NCBI GenBank assembly: GCA_004794785.1
Contig: SJOL01006711.1
Coordinates: forward strand, 467,695 to 531,694
DNA from: Opisthorchis felineus
Taxonomy: Eukaryota > Platyhelminthes > Trematoda > Opisthorchiida > Opisthorchiidae
DNA: 64,000 nt
Direction: 5' to 3'
The position numbers and the translations under genes are program-made. The notes beneath the pieces are model-generated. The model was not told where the DNA came from. It made no database searches and worked only from the letters and a program-made list of their open reading frames with translations. Of the stretch, positions 11,321 through 24,634 are shown piece after piece (the stretch's first letter is position 1; each line of letters opens with the position of its first letter).

Positions 11321-14300
11321 CTGGAAAGGTCCTCATAAAATTTTACTTATGGTGCAAAAGAGAAACAGAAAGTGAACTGTGGACGTACCTTTGGGCAAGT
11401 CAAATCCCTTCATTTTGGTTGTTTTTGAAAATACTTTTTTCCACTTTTGTACGTGTGGATTTTATTTGCATCAAATACTATTTTTTGGTCCACCGACTTA
11501 GTGAGCATCCATTCAGTAGGAGGGTAATCAGGAGTGACAGAATGTTGCCTTACAGAGGCTGCAAAATTTGTGGGATCTTGTACTTCTTTCTTCATTGTGG
11601 TCATCGACAACCTGTCAGTCACTGCATCAGGGCGTGCAAACAGCAAGCCGGAACTCAAAATTCATTTGGTCTGCTGATTGATTGGCTCACGTCTGTTACA
11701 AATAAACTTTCACTAGAGAGACTTCCAAAAGGTAGAACAGAATAAAAAGGCAAACAGCAAGTAACTACAGAAGCACAAATTATATAACCGTTTGTGTCCA
11801 TGATGAAGTCAAGGTTGTGGATACCTAAGCATTAATGGGCAGACATATTATTCAATTATGGACAGGTTGCACTAAAAGGGATAGAATCCAGTTTCAACAG
11901 TAGCACAGGATTATGTCTTTAAGATAACGGAAGTTGTTAGAAAGTTGTGTTTGCTAATCAAACGGTACTCAGGAAACGTCCGTCTGGTTCTTTGACTGCT
12001 ATGGAATCTAGAAGCAGCTAAAGCTTTAATTGCTAAGGCTTTATTAAATTAATAACCTGACAAAAATGTCAGCATAATGTGCATGATGATGAAGAAAGTT
12101 TGCTCAGTAATCTAAAAGTAGATGAAATGTGGGCTGTTCAATCTCAAAGAAAATTGCTTTATCTTTAGGCTTATCATTTTGTTACAAACATAAAAAGTGA
12201 ACGCAAGCGATGGATGTGGAAGGGTTACAGGAGAATATTAGACAAATTGAGGGAAGCGTCCCATTCAAAGTGGTGCCACCAACAGTTCCAGTCAGACAAG
12301 AGGAATCCCAAGGTATTTAGGAATGTTTGGTATGGAAACACGCGTGTAAAGACCAACACCCGAGGAAAGGACAAGCAATGCTGATTACTCTTCAAGGCGC
12401 GGTAAGCACTAGCACAGTCAAGACTCGCAGATCGCCCTGCGTTAGAGACAGTTTTGCTGTTGATAAGGTCGCTAGATGCTATTCCTCCTTGCCACTCAGG
12501 AAATAGTAAACTCAAGGTTAGTGCAGACGTACTAATTGTAAGCGTTCTCAAGATGTCACAGTCTCGGTTAAAGTGTAATAAGGTTGAATTCCACAATTGA
12601 TTGTTATGTGCAATTCTTAGAGTGACTGTTGAGAGCGGCAAGCATCCACCTACTGAAGATGCGTGGTAAGTAGGATACCAGCAGTCCCATTTTACTAAGA
12701 GCACCTTCATATTAGTAAGAAACGTCCTCTCTAGCAACGTATTATTCCGACAAATGATATGTCGCTTAGCAAGTAACATTCCACAAACCAGTCTTTTTTA
12801 CCGACCTCTGTCTCATGAACTTATCCACATACGTTTTCCATAGTCTTTAGATATTCCTAATGTCATCACCTTTGGTTAAAATATATCAACCTATTGGGTT
12901 AATAAAATCCTCTCGAGAGAATGTTGGATCACGAAAGTCTAAACGCACACGTATGTCTGATGATTCATCACGCAGCCGGTGCATATCACAGCTCGCAGAA
13001 AACGCAATAAAAGTGAACCAAATACAATAAATTAGACATGCGGGAGGGGCGATCTGAGTAAGAGACATATTAGAGGTCGTAAAAATCAGGTGGCTTCTTA
13101 ATTTGTGTGAACAAGGTGGCTTGATATGTCTTCTTCGCATTAAATGGAAAGTAAAAGAAACAACAGGCCAGTTCATTATGGTATGTTAAACAAATTTCCT
13201 TTGTACACCAACTTTTGTTGTGTGACAGCTGATCTTAATGGCCTAGGCAACCGTAAGAAAACGTAATCTGACCGCTGTGTTTAGGTTTTCGGTAGCGGGT
13301 ATGGGATTTCTTGTGTTGTATCTGGATTAACCACATGATCCGTGTCAAGAAAGACCGACCTGGATAGAACTCCGAATGTGACAAACAAGCCCCTGACCTG
13401 GCCATTCATATCGACCTCCTTCTACCCGCTTGGGGGGACCTCATGTCACACAACCTAGTTTAGTTGCACCGGAAGCACAAATGAATTGACGGATAATCAC
13501 AGTCATCACTGTACTACGTCTTTATTCTACAGACAGAGAAGGAATTTGACAAGTGTCGTTAAAGTTTGGCTGTACCGAAAGTGGAATTTGTAGCTTCAAA
13601 GCAGCTTCCATTAATAAAAGCCTTTAGGATTAGGTTGTCGAAGTTATCCTTACTTTGGCTCTATTCCTGGTGGTGGTGACCGGCATTAGAAACTGTTTTC
13701 TCGAGCCCGTTTTCAATAAGACCTAATTCGCTTTCGTCAGAGTCACTGAAACATACTACTAGGGGTCCATAAAGTCGGGGAACGAACAAGGCTGCGCTGT
13801 TGTTGCAGGAAAATGAAGACATGAAAAATCGCATGCCGTTAACTCCCTGTCACTCTATGGTATATACCAATAAAAAAACCTGCTCACCAGTAGGGATGGA
13901 AAGAAAAAGAATACTTGTTAGGCTTCTTTTAAGTGGTACAATTGGGTGTTGGACCACAAGCAATTAAATAGTTAAACTTTGGTAATGGGAGATTGTACAT
14001 AAATATAACAACCAAACACGTCAAAAGCATTGTAAGCCGATTGAGTTTCTTGGGGATAACTTCATGACCAGTGTTTTGTTAATTTTTGCTGTGCGCGAGA
14101 GTAAGCAGAACCTACCGAATCACACCGAGTTTTAAGATGATGGTGTTGACTCAGCAGTACATAGCAGATGAAAACGTACTTGGATCATGTCATTCCAATT
14201 TTCTTAATCTAGCTCGAGTAAACTAGAAAGGCCTTGTCAACGCAGCTGCTGAATTTTGAGCAACACTTACTATTGCAGCATGCTGGAACCAGAATAGTTG

Positions 14301-17300
14301 CTAACTCCCGTTTCCCCAATGATCCTTGTACAACAAACTCTGTTGAAACCTCCGGAGTTGTTGCCGTCTGTATTCGGATACCTAAAAATTAGCGCTAATC
14401 CCTGTGCCGACACACCGAAATCGATAAAATACAACGCACCTCTAGTCTACCGCACACTTATATGCCCAGCTGTAGTAGTAACAAAGCTTTTGTGATAAAA
14501 TCACTAAGCTCCGAGAACAATCCACGCGACAACATGGAAGGTTTCAACAGAGACTGTAAGACAGAGACAGTGATCTGAACAATCTTGATATTTCTAGGAC
14601 TGCTTTTGTTGGCATTTCTGTTATTCCGAAAGCAAAGCCAAAATGGCTTGTGTGGTAGGCAGATTTAACCAGTGGAGTCCACCTACTTTGGGTTTGCACA
14701 CCCAGTACCCTAAATAAATTTTAGCGATCTGCTTGGTGATGATTTCAGTCAAGCTGTTCACGGTTGAAACTGCTGCACATACCTGCAGTGAATTTGCGCC
14801 GATTTGCTGAAATATCTTGAATCAGACACTCAGTCGTATGTTTTAAGTAAAATGCACTGCTGAACAATCCCATTACGAGCTTCAGCTGGAAGTTTCAGGT
14901 TAGCAAGCGGAAATAGCGAGTGAAATCAATGAAGTAAGTAACTTTAAAACCACTGAGCTTTCGAGCTGAGTGGAGAAAGTAGTACATCCAGATAGGCGAT
15001 TGCCTAGGCTGACCTCGTAAATCGATCAATCTCCCCAAAACAGTGACGCCCCAGAGGCAATCGGCAGTTTTATTTTCTTGTGGAAACTAACCCCTTATAT
15101 TCAGGCAAACTATTTAACTTGATATACAATCGTAACGCAACCAGGGTTAGTAAAAACATTCCATCAAACGCAGAAGCTATGGAGATTTTACGTCGGGAAT
15201 GTGAGCCGCGCACTTGATTCAGGTAATTTTATTTTTGTGATTCTAGTAATGACGAGACATAAAAACACTCCGGCTATCTTTTATGGGTGGTTATTAATCT
15301 TCATTCCTATTTCGCGTTGTCTTTTCAGACCTTCATGTTGTTCGTCTGAACTCTTGTTTTCTAATGATGTGCATGTTATTTTCCCGGTTCAGTCCAGAAA
15401 AAAAGCTTATTCGGTATCGCTGCGACGGCATTTGTGACTGAACTCCTATAACGAAATTATACAATCAAAATTCTGCTTTGAGTAAGCACACACCTCATGT
15501 AAATTTCTTCTAGAAGATCCTCCGCTTTGTAAGTTTCTTGGATTATTTTTACAATTTAATAATGGCATTGCCCGTCTTTTCTGGCGACAATGTTGAGTGA
15601 AGTGGAAACGGCTTAGTGAAATTAGTAAACTGAAAATTTTGAAATCATGAAGGATACATAAGGAGCTAACAGTCATATTTTCTTTGGCTTCACACTTCCC
15701 CACTCAGTGCACTTTATTTCATATAAGCAGCTGCTCATTGTGATTTCAGATGTTTACGATACTTTTTCAAAATGATTGTTGTGACGGACCGCTGAGAAAG
15801 AATAACGTTTTACCTATCTTGGACAGTTGGTGTCTTAGAAATAATGTTTTAGATACTGACAAGTGCGGCAAATATAATTAGTGCCTCTTGACTCCATATC
15901 CATAGATACGAGCAACCCCTTGTTGCCCTTGTCCGTTGAGATTCTGATTAGTCTGTTCTCCACGAAGTTCAGTCGGGGTGATCAAAAGGTGGAGCTATAG
16001 AGAAATCTGCAAACATCACCATCTACAACTATCCACCACTGGTCGAACTAAGTGAATGTCACAAAAAATGCATAATATACTCGACCCCATTGATACTGAA
16101 TACATTCCCTTGCAACGCTTACTCAATTGCTACTGACATTTGTCCTAGTTCAAATATTTGGATTCTTATATTTCGAGAAACGTGAGCAGAATGGGGCTGT
16201 AATGCATCAGTTTAATCTTGTCCACAATGTAAGCTGAAGCACTTTCAATATTCTTGTTATCCACTAAGGGAGAGAGGACGTATTTACGGTTAATTGTAGC
16301 GAGTAGCTTAGCCTAGAATTTGGAGAGATTTGATAGAACGTCGTGCTATCGTCAACAATAACCAGTTGGATAGATTGGTTTCAGCAATCCAAGCTACTAA
16401 GCTCCTAAAATGATGCGTCAGAATAAAGCAGTCATCGTTATGCAACAAAATGTATCCATGTATCAAAGCGCTTGTGAATGCAGGCGAGCGTGGGCTATAC
16501 CACCTCAGTAGAAAGAACTTCCTGAGTCAGTCACACGAATAGTTGTGAACATTGTTCCCCGGAACAAGTCCACATCATAGATGTTTCTGACCACTGCTTG
16601 GCTGTGATCATTGGCTGCTAGCTGTGAGGTGAAAAACGAGTATCCCAAACAAAGTTTGATATAATAAAAGATGGGCTCTGGGGGTACATCTTAGTGAAAA
16701 AAATCTTTTTATACAACAATACAATCATCGTAAGCTTTCGTCAGTGGGGTTGTGAATATAGCTTTATCCACAGATATTTAATTCTTGACTATGGACTCAG
16801 GGGGTGGCTGAACATTTATGCTTGATTTTCAAGCAATGGGCTAACACTTATCCGGAATTATATGGTTCCCTGACTATGATGCAGAATTTTAAGGGGTGGG
16901 TCGGTGGAACGTTTACGTCTGAAACACGCACATTTTCGGAAGATTTGTACCACCCGGGACTAGTAGGTGATAAGTTAGGTGTTTTGAACAGCTACCTTAT
17001 TTTTAGCTAAAATGAATTTTATACTGTTTATAAACGTTCACCATTAAACCTTGGGTAATTATTCATGCGAATTGGCTAAAGCGAAATTAACAAGACCACT
17101 AAAGCTGCTTGGGCTTTAAATGAACAGGCTAAAAATAAATGTTGCAGATTATTCTGAAAAAGACTATATTTTTGAAGCATAAGGAAATCTGATAAACTTC
17201 TCAATAAATATTTGGCCTCCTCATTGTACTTGGTTGGTTTGACGACAATCAGGTGCACTAGACTGGTACTCACACGCTTTGCAAGTCGGGTAGGCTTGAA

Positions 17301-19532
17301 TGATTTCTTTGTTTCGGAGCAGCCCTTGACAGCATGAACGTGATATGCGATAAGACAAAGTTTGGCCGCATACCTCCTGATCAAAGGGTTTTTTGAAGAC
17401 AAATACGTGCATAAGACCTGAGGGAATGATTTTTTTCTGAGGAAAACCTCAATCTAGGAAACCGAAGAAATCTCGGTTTTCTTGTGAATGGCTAATTTGG
17501 CACATTACTAATTGTTAAAGGGTTTTCCTGCTTTTATTAGCATTATTTCTGTTCAGTGAAGCGGAAACAAATCCAACATGCTTCGTACGATAAAAATGTT
17601 TATTTTAAGGCAAACTTATTAGTTGCGCCTTGTGGCCTTTTCTATCATCAGGGAGCAAGACTTACGTTGTGCAACATCACAACGCTGTCGTCCACTTAGT
17701 GGTTAAATGAGTGATTAGCCAATCTCATTATACTGTGGAAGATATAATTTGCTGTGAATTTTGGCGGAAATTCCATGATACGCCAAATTTTTCTTATTAG
17801 TCAGTACTTATACTTAATCAAATGTAGGTGGGTGTGTTGTCACCTTCTGGTTCGGATTTTGTCCAGGTTTATTCAATTTGTAAACAGTAGATTAAGGTTA
17901 AATACGTTATATATTTGCGTTATTATAACCGTGGTTTTATTAGCAGTGGAGTCATGCAAATCTTTCTTGACTGAAAGCTGATGCTGGTGGCTGCTTATTT
18001 AAGGCGACCTTACTCAATTCCTAACTAATCTTTCACGGTGTTGTTCATAGTTTGAACACGTTCTTTTACTCCTATTTACATCATTATTAACATTAACAAT
18101 AATATCGTTTAGTATCTTATTCGTTCCTGTGTTTGTTATCTTTGCACTGAACAAGTAGGTGCCTGTGGACTGCTTTTGAACTAAAAATTGCATTCTAATT
18201 GGCGGGCGTAGGAGCACCTCATTTCCCATTACTCTACCACGTGACGAGCTAGAACATTATGACCGTACAGGCAGCCGCAAAACTGAGGTACACTCACACA
18301 ATCCGGCGCAACAGTATTTTGGAGTGTTCTTAGCCACCCATATTTTGGCACACATTACAAGACAGTTCTGGTAATTTGCTTCGTAAACAAGCGATTGGAC
18401 TACCTCTGTGCATGGAATTTCCAGTGGTTGAGCTCATTATTCAGTAGAATGAATGTGCGTCGTAGTTCATCAACATTAACTATTGTGAAGACAACATAAC
18501 TTTAATGAAAAGAAGCTTTTGCGTTTTCTAATTTCTTCGTAGTCAATACAGTTTAAGAAAATACGTTGGTTTCACCAAACCTTCAGAAATAAATTTTTAT
18601 CTAGACATTTAGTCCCACACCATCTTCCTACCGTTCTATTGCAGCCACCACGAAACCGCAAGTTATGCGGATCAAACCACACATAATATCGGATCTTTCC
18701 TTAACCTACGGATTGCAAGCTGTCTTTTCAGGCTCCTATAGCTTGAGAAAACTAGACTTACGTTTTCGTCGGTATAGTGATGTGTTATTTTCTGTCTGGT
18801 TGTAAGGTATTGGTAAAAGGAACAAAAAAGTTTGTCTTGATTTAATCTTTGACAGCTTCCTCAAATTTCGTCCTTGTCACGACGTTCAAGAAGGGTAAAA
18901 ACCTATTGCATCTCACAACGTCTAAAGTGACACACAGATGTGCAACCCGACTTGAGGGCTCTTAATCAGCAGAAAATATCTGTCTAACTTTGTTGCAAAT
19001 ATAAGAGAAAGTGCTTAGAAATACAAAAAGTACTCTATTTATGCCACCAACTGACGCATAATAGTTCTCACACAGCTGGACTGAAAAATAAACGCTGTGG
19101 ATATCTTATTCAGTTGGTATTCAAGCGGTATTGCCACGGATTTCCGTAATTCTTATCTCTTCAGCCTAACCGTAATGCCAGGCTGGCCGTACGCAAAAGT
19201 CAGAGTGACAGATGTCTTCCTTTTAGAGTCGGGTACTCGCGTTGTGATTTGATGTCCAACAAAAGATATTTCTGGTCATCGCGCTGATAATCATTATCCT
19301 GCGGTCTACCACCATTCCTAGGTTCATGACTGAGGACTCTAGTTGTCTCTTTGTCTATATGTGGTTTATCAACATACAAGGTTTCCCGTGTACAACCAAC
19401 AACTTTATCTTTCAACACCTAGTGTTGTATTTCAAAGTTTTTCAAAATCGGATATGGACGCTGCGACCTCTTTTAGGAAAACAACCGTTGATGGCGTGCT
19501 GTGGTGGCATATTTGGCTAAGATTGAACTGTG
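11321..19532. other. no convincing gene over 8 kb
   Basis: Apart from the 184-codon frame listed separately, only short frames occur. A coding-like stretch ends at a GTAAGT donor near 19569, inside the duplicated block, but its acceptor is weak and I could not choose a frame. No repeat family member was recognised here. Confidence 0.45.
12225..12779 (-). CDS. longest open frame in the window, unrecognised
   Basis: An open frame of 184 codons runs from ATG at 12779 to the stop at 12225. It is rich in Ser, Leu, Trp and Cys and shows no motif I recognise. Two Trp/Cys-rich patches, one near residue 32 (VKWDCWYPTYH) and one near residue 165 (SDWNCWWHHFEW), are loosely alike, which could mean a small internal duplication. 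With this base composition one frame of this length in 64 kb is not surprising, and no splice or polyadenylation context supports it. It could be a chance frame or part of a decayed element. Confidence 0.15.
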   Translation of the reverse strand: MLLAKRHIICRNNTLLERTFLTNMKVLLVKWDCWYPTYHASSVGGCLPLSTVTLRIAHNNQLWNSTLLHFNRDCDILRTLTISTSALTLSLLFPEWQGGIASSDLINSKTVSNAGRSASLDCASAYRALKSNQHCLSFPRVLVFTRVFPYQTFLNTLGFLLSDWNCWWHHFEWDASLNLSNILL

Positions 19533-20957
19533 TTTTCCCCTTCGGAAGTCCCATATGTTTGTTGTTTCTGGTAAGTTATTCACAGGTTGTCACTCATCAG
19601 ATTAAGCTTAGTGATGGCAAACAGATTCAAAATCACTGTTCAACAAATTTTTCACCATATGGAAACTCAATTATTTGCAATGAAAGTTCCATACGGTGAC
19701 CTGCAGACAGGTTATTGATTCGTTTGGTGTTTCCAAAAAATGGCTACATTTCTTATTGTTTCTGCACCCCAACTATAGATCGGGCTCCATAATTTCCAGA
19801 CCAATGTCGTCAGGCATTTCTGTTCCACTCTGGCTTGTGCAACCTCGGTTGATGAATGGTTAACTGGTTGATGATAATCGCACAAAATAGTATGCTTCAA
19901 GCCTAATGAGGTTACAGTGCGCTAAACCCACTGGCTATAACTGCTTACATGTTTAGACGTTATTCACTACTCATAAGTTTACTGAAAACTCTTCGACAAC
20001 CTTCTTCAGCAACCTTATGAGTAGTGGTTTACATCTATACAATGTGTCGCGATGCCTCAATTACTGCATCCACTGTAACATTAGGCGGCCTGGTGCAGCA
20101 TATCCGGCCGATTGGGAACATCAAAAACGAGAGATTCAGCCGAATTTCAAGTGAGTCTGTCGTCAAAACCAAATTAGTATGCAGATTCGTGTACAGGTCA
20201 GATGCTTGCATGTTTTTTTCGCGAACACACCGAGCATCTGTGCATTGCTGATGTCTTCGGGAGTGATCAATTCAGTGAACGTGCAACACAATGGGAATTG
20301 AACTCACATTCTATTCCTGCAAAGTCGAGCGATATCCCGGTCACTACATGAGGAGACAAAAGTACGCCCGACTACTAGGAGTTTTCTCTATAGTTAATCT
20401 TGGATTCTCGACCTATCTCATCCCCACTGTGGCTATTGTTTTTCTAATGCTCCTCTATCACACAAAATCTGTAGAATAAGAATAAACATAATTGGGTTTT
20501 AAGACAACCGTCTAATGTACAACTATAAGAATAACCATAACCAGAAGGGTATATTACCATTTTTGGGGACGTGTTATCACTTTCTCGGTCGTAAATGGAA
20601 AAATCGAATGGCCGTTTTTAAGCAAACACACTATCTGTTTACTAGGAAAATGCCGCTTACGGTTTTGGTGCAGTGTTTCTGATGTGGAACTCCAGACAAA
20701 GGCCATTCTTTTTGGCCAATCACAGGCAATCGCCTCACTTTGTCAGTACATGCTGTGACAAAACTGGCTTTCCTGAGATGATCTAATAAATATGTTGCAA
20801 TCCAAACCAGATATCAAGCGCCATATGCCCTGCGCTGGGTGGAAGCACTGACGCTTCTTACATCTCAGTCCTAGGTTGTCTTTATCCGTGACTTCTCTCA
20901 ATGTGTAAGTTCAGTGTGTAAGTGTAGACTTGAATGCTTGACTACTTCCCGGTGGTG
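19533..20957. repeat. false-duplication block, first copy
   Basis: This 1,425-bp block matches 21409-22833 at a constant offset of 1,876 with no indels and about eight single-base differences counted by eye. It ends exactly where the run of N begins. This is the pattern expected when two overlapping contigs, probably alternative haplotypes, were scaffolded side by side. It contains Penelope-like copy B and no convincing gene. Confidence 0.9.
19942..20215. mobile_element. Penelope-like insertion, copy B, ribozyme lost
   Basis: A short left arm (CACTACTCATAAG..., about 19955-20000) faces an inverted right arm beginning at about 20004 (CAGCAACCTTATGAGTAGTG). The right arm carries the family blocks AGGCGGCCTGGTGCAGCA and GAGATTCAGCC to about 20202. 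Flanking direct repeats TGCTTACATGTTT (19942-19954) and TGCTTGCATGTTT (20203-20215) differ at one base and look like a 13-bp target duplication. The hammerhead segment is missing: the two arms meet next to where it would lie. Confidence 0.65.
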
Positions 20958-21408
20958 NNNNNNNNNNNNNNNNNNNNNNNNNNNNNNNNNNNNNNNNNNN
21001 NNNNNNNNNNNNNNNNNNNNNNNNNNNNNNNNNNNNNNNNNNNNNNNNNNNNNNNNNNNNNNNNNNNNNNNNNNNNNNNNNNNNNNNNNNNNNNNNNNNN
21101 NNNNNNNNNNNNNNNNNNNNNNNNNNNNNNNNNNNNNNNNNNNNNNNNNNNNNNNNNNNNNNNNNNNNNNNNNNNNNNNNNNNNNNNNNNNNNNNNNNNN
21201 NNNNNNNNNNNNNNNNNNNNNNNNNNNNNNNNNNNNNNNNNNNNNNNNNNNNNNNNNNNNNNNNNNNNNNNNNNNNNNNNNNNNNNNNNNNNNNNNNNNN
21301 NNNNNNNNNNNNNNNNNNNNNNNNNNNNNNNNNNNNNNNNNNNNNNNNNNNNNNNNNNNNNNNNNNNNNNNNNNNNNNNNNNNNNNNNNNNNNNNNNNNN
21401 NNNNNNNN
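20958..21408. other. assembly gap (451 N)
   Basis: An unbroken run of N. Because the sequences on both sides are the same locus, the true gap is probably negative and the run fills no missing DNA. Open frames that cross it are artefacts. Confidence 0.97.
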
Positions 21409-22833
21409 TTTTCCCCTTCGGAAGTCCCATATGTTTGTTGTTTCTGGTAAGTTATTCACAGGTTGTCACTCATCAGATTAAGCTTAGTGATGGCAAACAG
21501 ATTCAAAATCACTGTTCAACAAATTTTTCACCATATGGAAACTCAATTATCTGCAATGAAAGTTCCATACGGTGACCTGCAGACAGGTTATTGATTCGTT
21601 TGGTGTTTCCAAAATATGGCTACATTTCTTATTGTTTCTGCACCCCAACTATAGATCGGGCTCCATAATTTCCAGACCAATGTCGTCAGGCATTTCTGTT
21701 CCACTCTGGCTTGTGCAACCTCGGTTGATGAATGGTTAACTGGTTGATGATAATCGCACAAAATAGTATGCTTCAAGCCTAATGAGGTTACAGTGCGCTA
21801 AACCCACTGGCTATAACTGCTTACATGTTTAGACGTTATTCACTACTCATAAGTTTACTGAAAACTCTTCGACAACCTTCTTCAGCAACCTTATGAGTAG
21901 TGGTTTACATCTATACAATGTGTCGCGATGCCTCAATTACTGCATCCACTGTAACATTAGGCGGCCTGGTGCAGCATATCCGGCCGATTGGGAACATCAA
22001 AAACGAGAGATTCAGCCGAATTTCAAGTGAGTCTGTCGTCAAAACCAAATTAGTATGCAGATTCGTGTACAGGTCAGATGCTTGCATGTTTTTTTCGCGA
22101 ACACACCGAGCATCTGTGCATTGCTGATGTCTTCGGGAGTGATCAATTCAGTGAACGTGCAACACAATGGGAATTGAACTCACATTCTATTCCTGCAAAG
22201 TCGAGCGATATCCCGGTCACTACATGAGGAGACAAAAGTACGCCCGACTACTAGGAGTTTTCTCTGTAGTTAATCTTGGATTCTCGACCTATCTCATCCC
22301 CACTGTGGCTATTGTTTTTCTAATGCTCCTCTATCACACAAAATCTGTAGAATAAGAATAAACATAATTGGGTTTTAAGACAACCGTCTAATGTACAACT
22401 ATAAGAATAACCATAACCAGAAGGGTATATTACCATTTTTGGGGACGTGTTATCACTTTCTCGGTCGTAAATGGAAAAATCGAATGGCCGTTTTTAAGCA
22501 AACACACTATCTGTTTACTAGGAAAATGCCGCTTACGGTTTTGGTGCAGTGTTTCTGATGTGGAACTCCAGACAAAGGCCGTTCTTTTTGGCCAATCACA
22601 GGCAATCGCCTCACTTTGTCAGTACATGCTGTGACAAAAGTGGCTTTCCTGAAATGATCTAATAAATATGTTGCAATCCAAACCAGATATCAAGCGCCAT
22701 ATGCCCTGCACTGGGTGGAAACACTGACGCTTCTTACATCTCAGTCCTAGGTTGTCTTTATCCGTGACTTCTCTCAATGTGTAAGTTCAGTGTGTAAGTG
22801 TAGACTTGAATGCTTGACTACTTCCCGGTGGTG
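21409..22833. repeat. false-duplication block, second copy
   Basis: The second version of 19533-20957 starts at the first base after the N run. Differences include T/C near 21550, A/T near 21614, A/G near 22266, A/G near 22580 and four more between 22639 and 22720. At roughly 0.6 percent they fit allelic polymorphism. Unlike the first copy, it continues into unique sequence (22834 onward). Confidence 0.9.
21818..22091. mobile_element. Penelope-like copy B, as repeated in second block
   Basis: The same insertion as 19942-20215 shifted by 1,876, with the same 13-bp flanking repeats. It should not be counted as an independent insertion if the duplication is an assembly artefact. Confidence 0.65.
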
Positions 22834-24560
22834 CACGCCAAAATTTGCTGAACTACACAAACTCGGCTAAATTTTCAAGTCAATGTATACTTACTACCTA
22901 ATGGCTACCTGTAGATTTTGGTTGACACAATACTGATATCTCACAGAAATGTGATGAGATTACATAACGCACAAAAATCCCACTCTTACTAATATTATAG
23001 GTGAAACGCTTCTGAGTCCATGGTAAAGACCAGAATTGACTATTCATGCACGTAATAAAAGCCACCACGGCAGACTTTAAAAGATCCAAATACATGCACT
23101 CTTCAGGGTGGTTTTCTGATACCAATAGGCCGTGTCTCTTTCGATTCATTATCTTGTTCGGCTAAAGTTGATTAATGTTCTGCCGAAGATCACCCGTGAT
23201 GGTCAACGTCGTGCCTACTGGTCACCACACCTCAGTGTTCAGCATTACGTGGTAGTTAATACTGTTGTCATTTTCACTGGTATGCGTTTCGCGACATCAC
23301 AGACAGACAAACCAAGATGCTAGCCAGCGAAGTTGTGTCTTATATGCTATGCCAGGGTAAACTGTGAACAAGCTAAACACCAGAGCTGAACAAGCTTATG
23401 TTAGGATGCCTTCTTTGTTCATCACCAACTTATCTAGCTAGATGTGTGAAGTAATGATATATTGGTTTTTGTTTACTTACAAGCACAAGCAACTCGGCAA
23501 TTGCTTGTATTATTACGAGTGGTCAGCTAAAGAGTAGTGTAAAACAGGAAGGGCTGCAAAGGACCAACAAAAGTGATTCCCTTTGAGAAACGGTCCAGTA
23601 AGTGACCATGAAGGACGTCCTATCGTCCGTATTATGCGCGATTGCACCTGGCTGTTTCGTCTTCCAAAGTAAGCAGACGTGGCTTGCAAGGCCCCCAAAT
23701 TATGAAACCATAGAAATCTACCGTGAAATATATCCATCAATAATGTGCAATATTTTATCCCGGAAAAAAATTAATTCGGCTTCTCTCTTTGAAGACTGAA
23801 TTTTATGTCAGTGTATTCACTTTTTATCGTTTACACCAATAAAACTAGAAGAGAAATTGTTACTCAATTAATGGAAAAGCGGTTTTTCTGCGGAACATCA
23901 ACATACGTGGATCCATGGAGGCTGATAAAAACGGCTGCCTGTGCCCTGAAATCTCGAAAACTAGCCAGCTGATTTCGTTCCCACCTAGCTTGGTAATGAA
24001 TTTAGTAGGAAAATACCACCGATAGGTGGTAGTGGAAACGGAAGGTTTTAGCAACTTTGTTCCAGCAAACCTGTTTGCGCTAGATGCCAATTTTGTTAAA
24101 AAAAACCGACTGGAATGACGATTGATTTCTATGTGGTATGGAGATTTATGGTGTTTCAGCTGCAAGGTGAGAACTGTTCGTTATCTCTGGAGTGCCTGGA
24201 AACATACGGAGTAGCCTTGGACCACCGATGGCCAGTACAATTGTTCTGATCAACGCTTTAAAGTTTTAAGAATGCTGACTTGGTGAAACGCTCAAAGGCG
24301 ACACAACTTTGAAGCTGTTAATTCTTTTGCCTCTTCTTATATCTTTAGTCGACTTAGCTGTAATCTAACAGCCGCTTATGTTCTAGCTGCCTCTGCTTTT
24401 GCAAATGTCGAGTTGGAACAAAAAGTGAGGATGACAAGTACCCAGGTAATCTCACAATAGGGCTGTAAGCTTTAAAGTAACCAAGTCCAGATGTAAATAC
24501 CCACAATGGTCTGAAGTAAAATAAACATAACAGGTCTTACTCAGCTATCCTTTTTCATAG
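22834..24560. other. no convincing gene
   Basis: Short frames only, the longest at 23860-24165 on the minus strand (101 codons) with no recognisable motif. The upstream side of the exon candidate at 24561 ends in a good pyrimidine tract. Confidence 0.5.
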
Positions 24561-24634
24561 TTTGTTTGCATCGTGAACTCCCAAGCGTTCGGCAGTCTGA
24601 ACTTCTCCATCGGCAAATTCGTAAAGCGGAAAAT
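24561..24634 (+). CDS. candidate internal exon, unrecognised
   Basis: A 74-bp segment lies between a strong 3' splice site (TATCCTTTTTCATAG, ending 24560) and a strong 5' splice site (GTGAGT from 24635). One frame reads LHRELPSVRQSEL followed by LHRQIRKAEN, a polar, helix-prone peptide with natural-looking composition. The same frame stays open for about 57 codons into the presumed intron, so the exon end is chosen from the donor. No family is recognised, and no partner exon could be linked to it with confidence. It may be a small exon of a large-intron gene, or chance. Confidence 0.3.

Noticed and set aside
12225..12779. The 184-codon minus-strand frame as a real gene
   Set aside because: Its length is within chance expectation for 64 kb of this composition, no domain is visible and there is no splice or polyadenylation context. 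Kept only as a low-confidence entry.
12957..12963. CTGATGA as a further hammerhead
   Set aside because: The following bases do not form stem II and no GAAA motif is present.
20291..20479. 62-codon frame present in both duplicated blocks, as evidence of conservation
   Set aside because: The two blocks are probably the same locus, so their similarity says nothing about selection on the frame.
20911..21575. Several apparent frames of 160-213 codons
   Set aside because: They read through the run of N at 20958-21408 and contain almost no real sequence.
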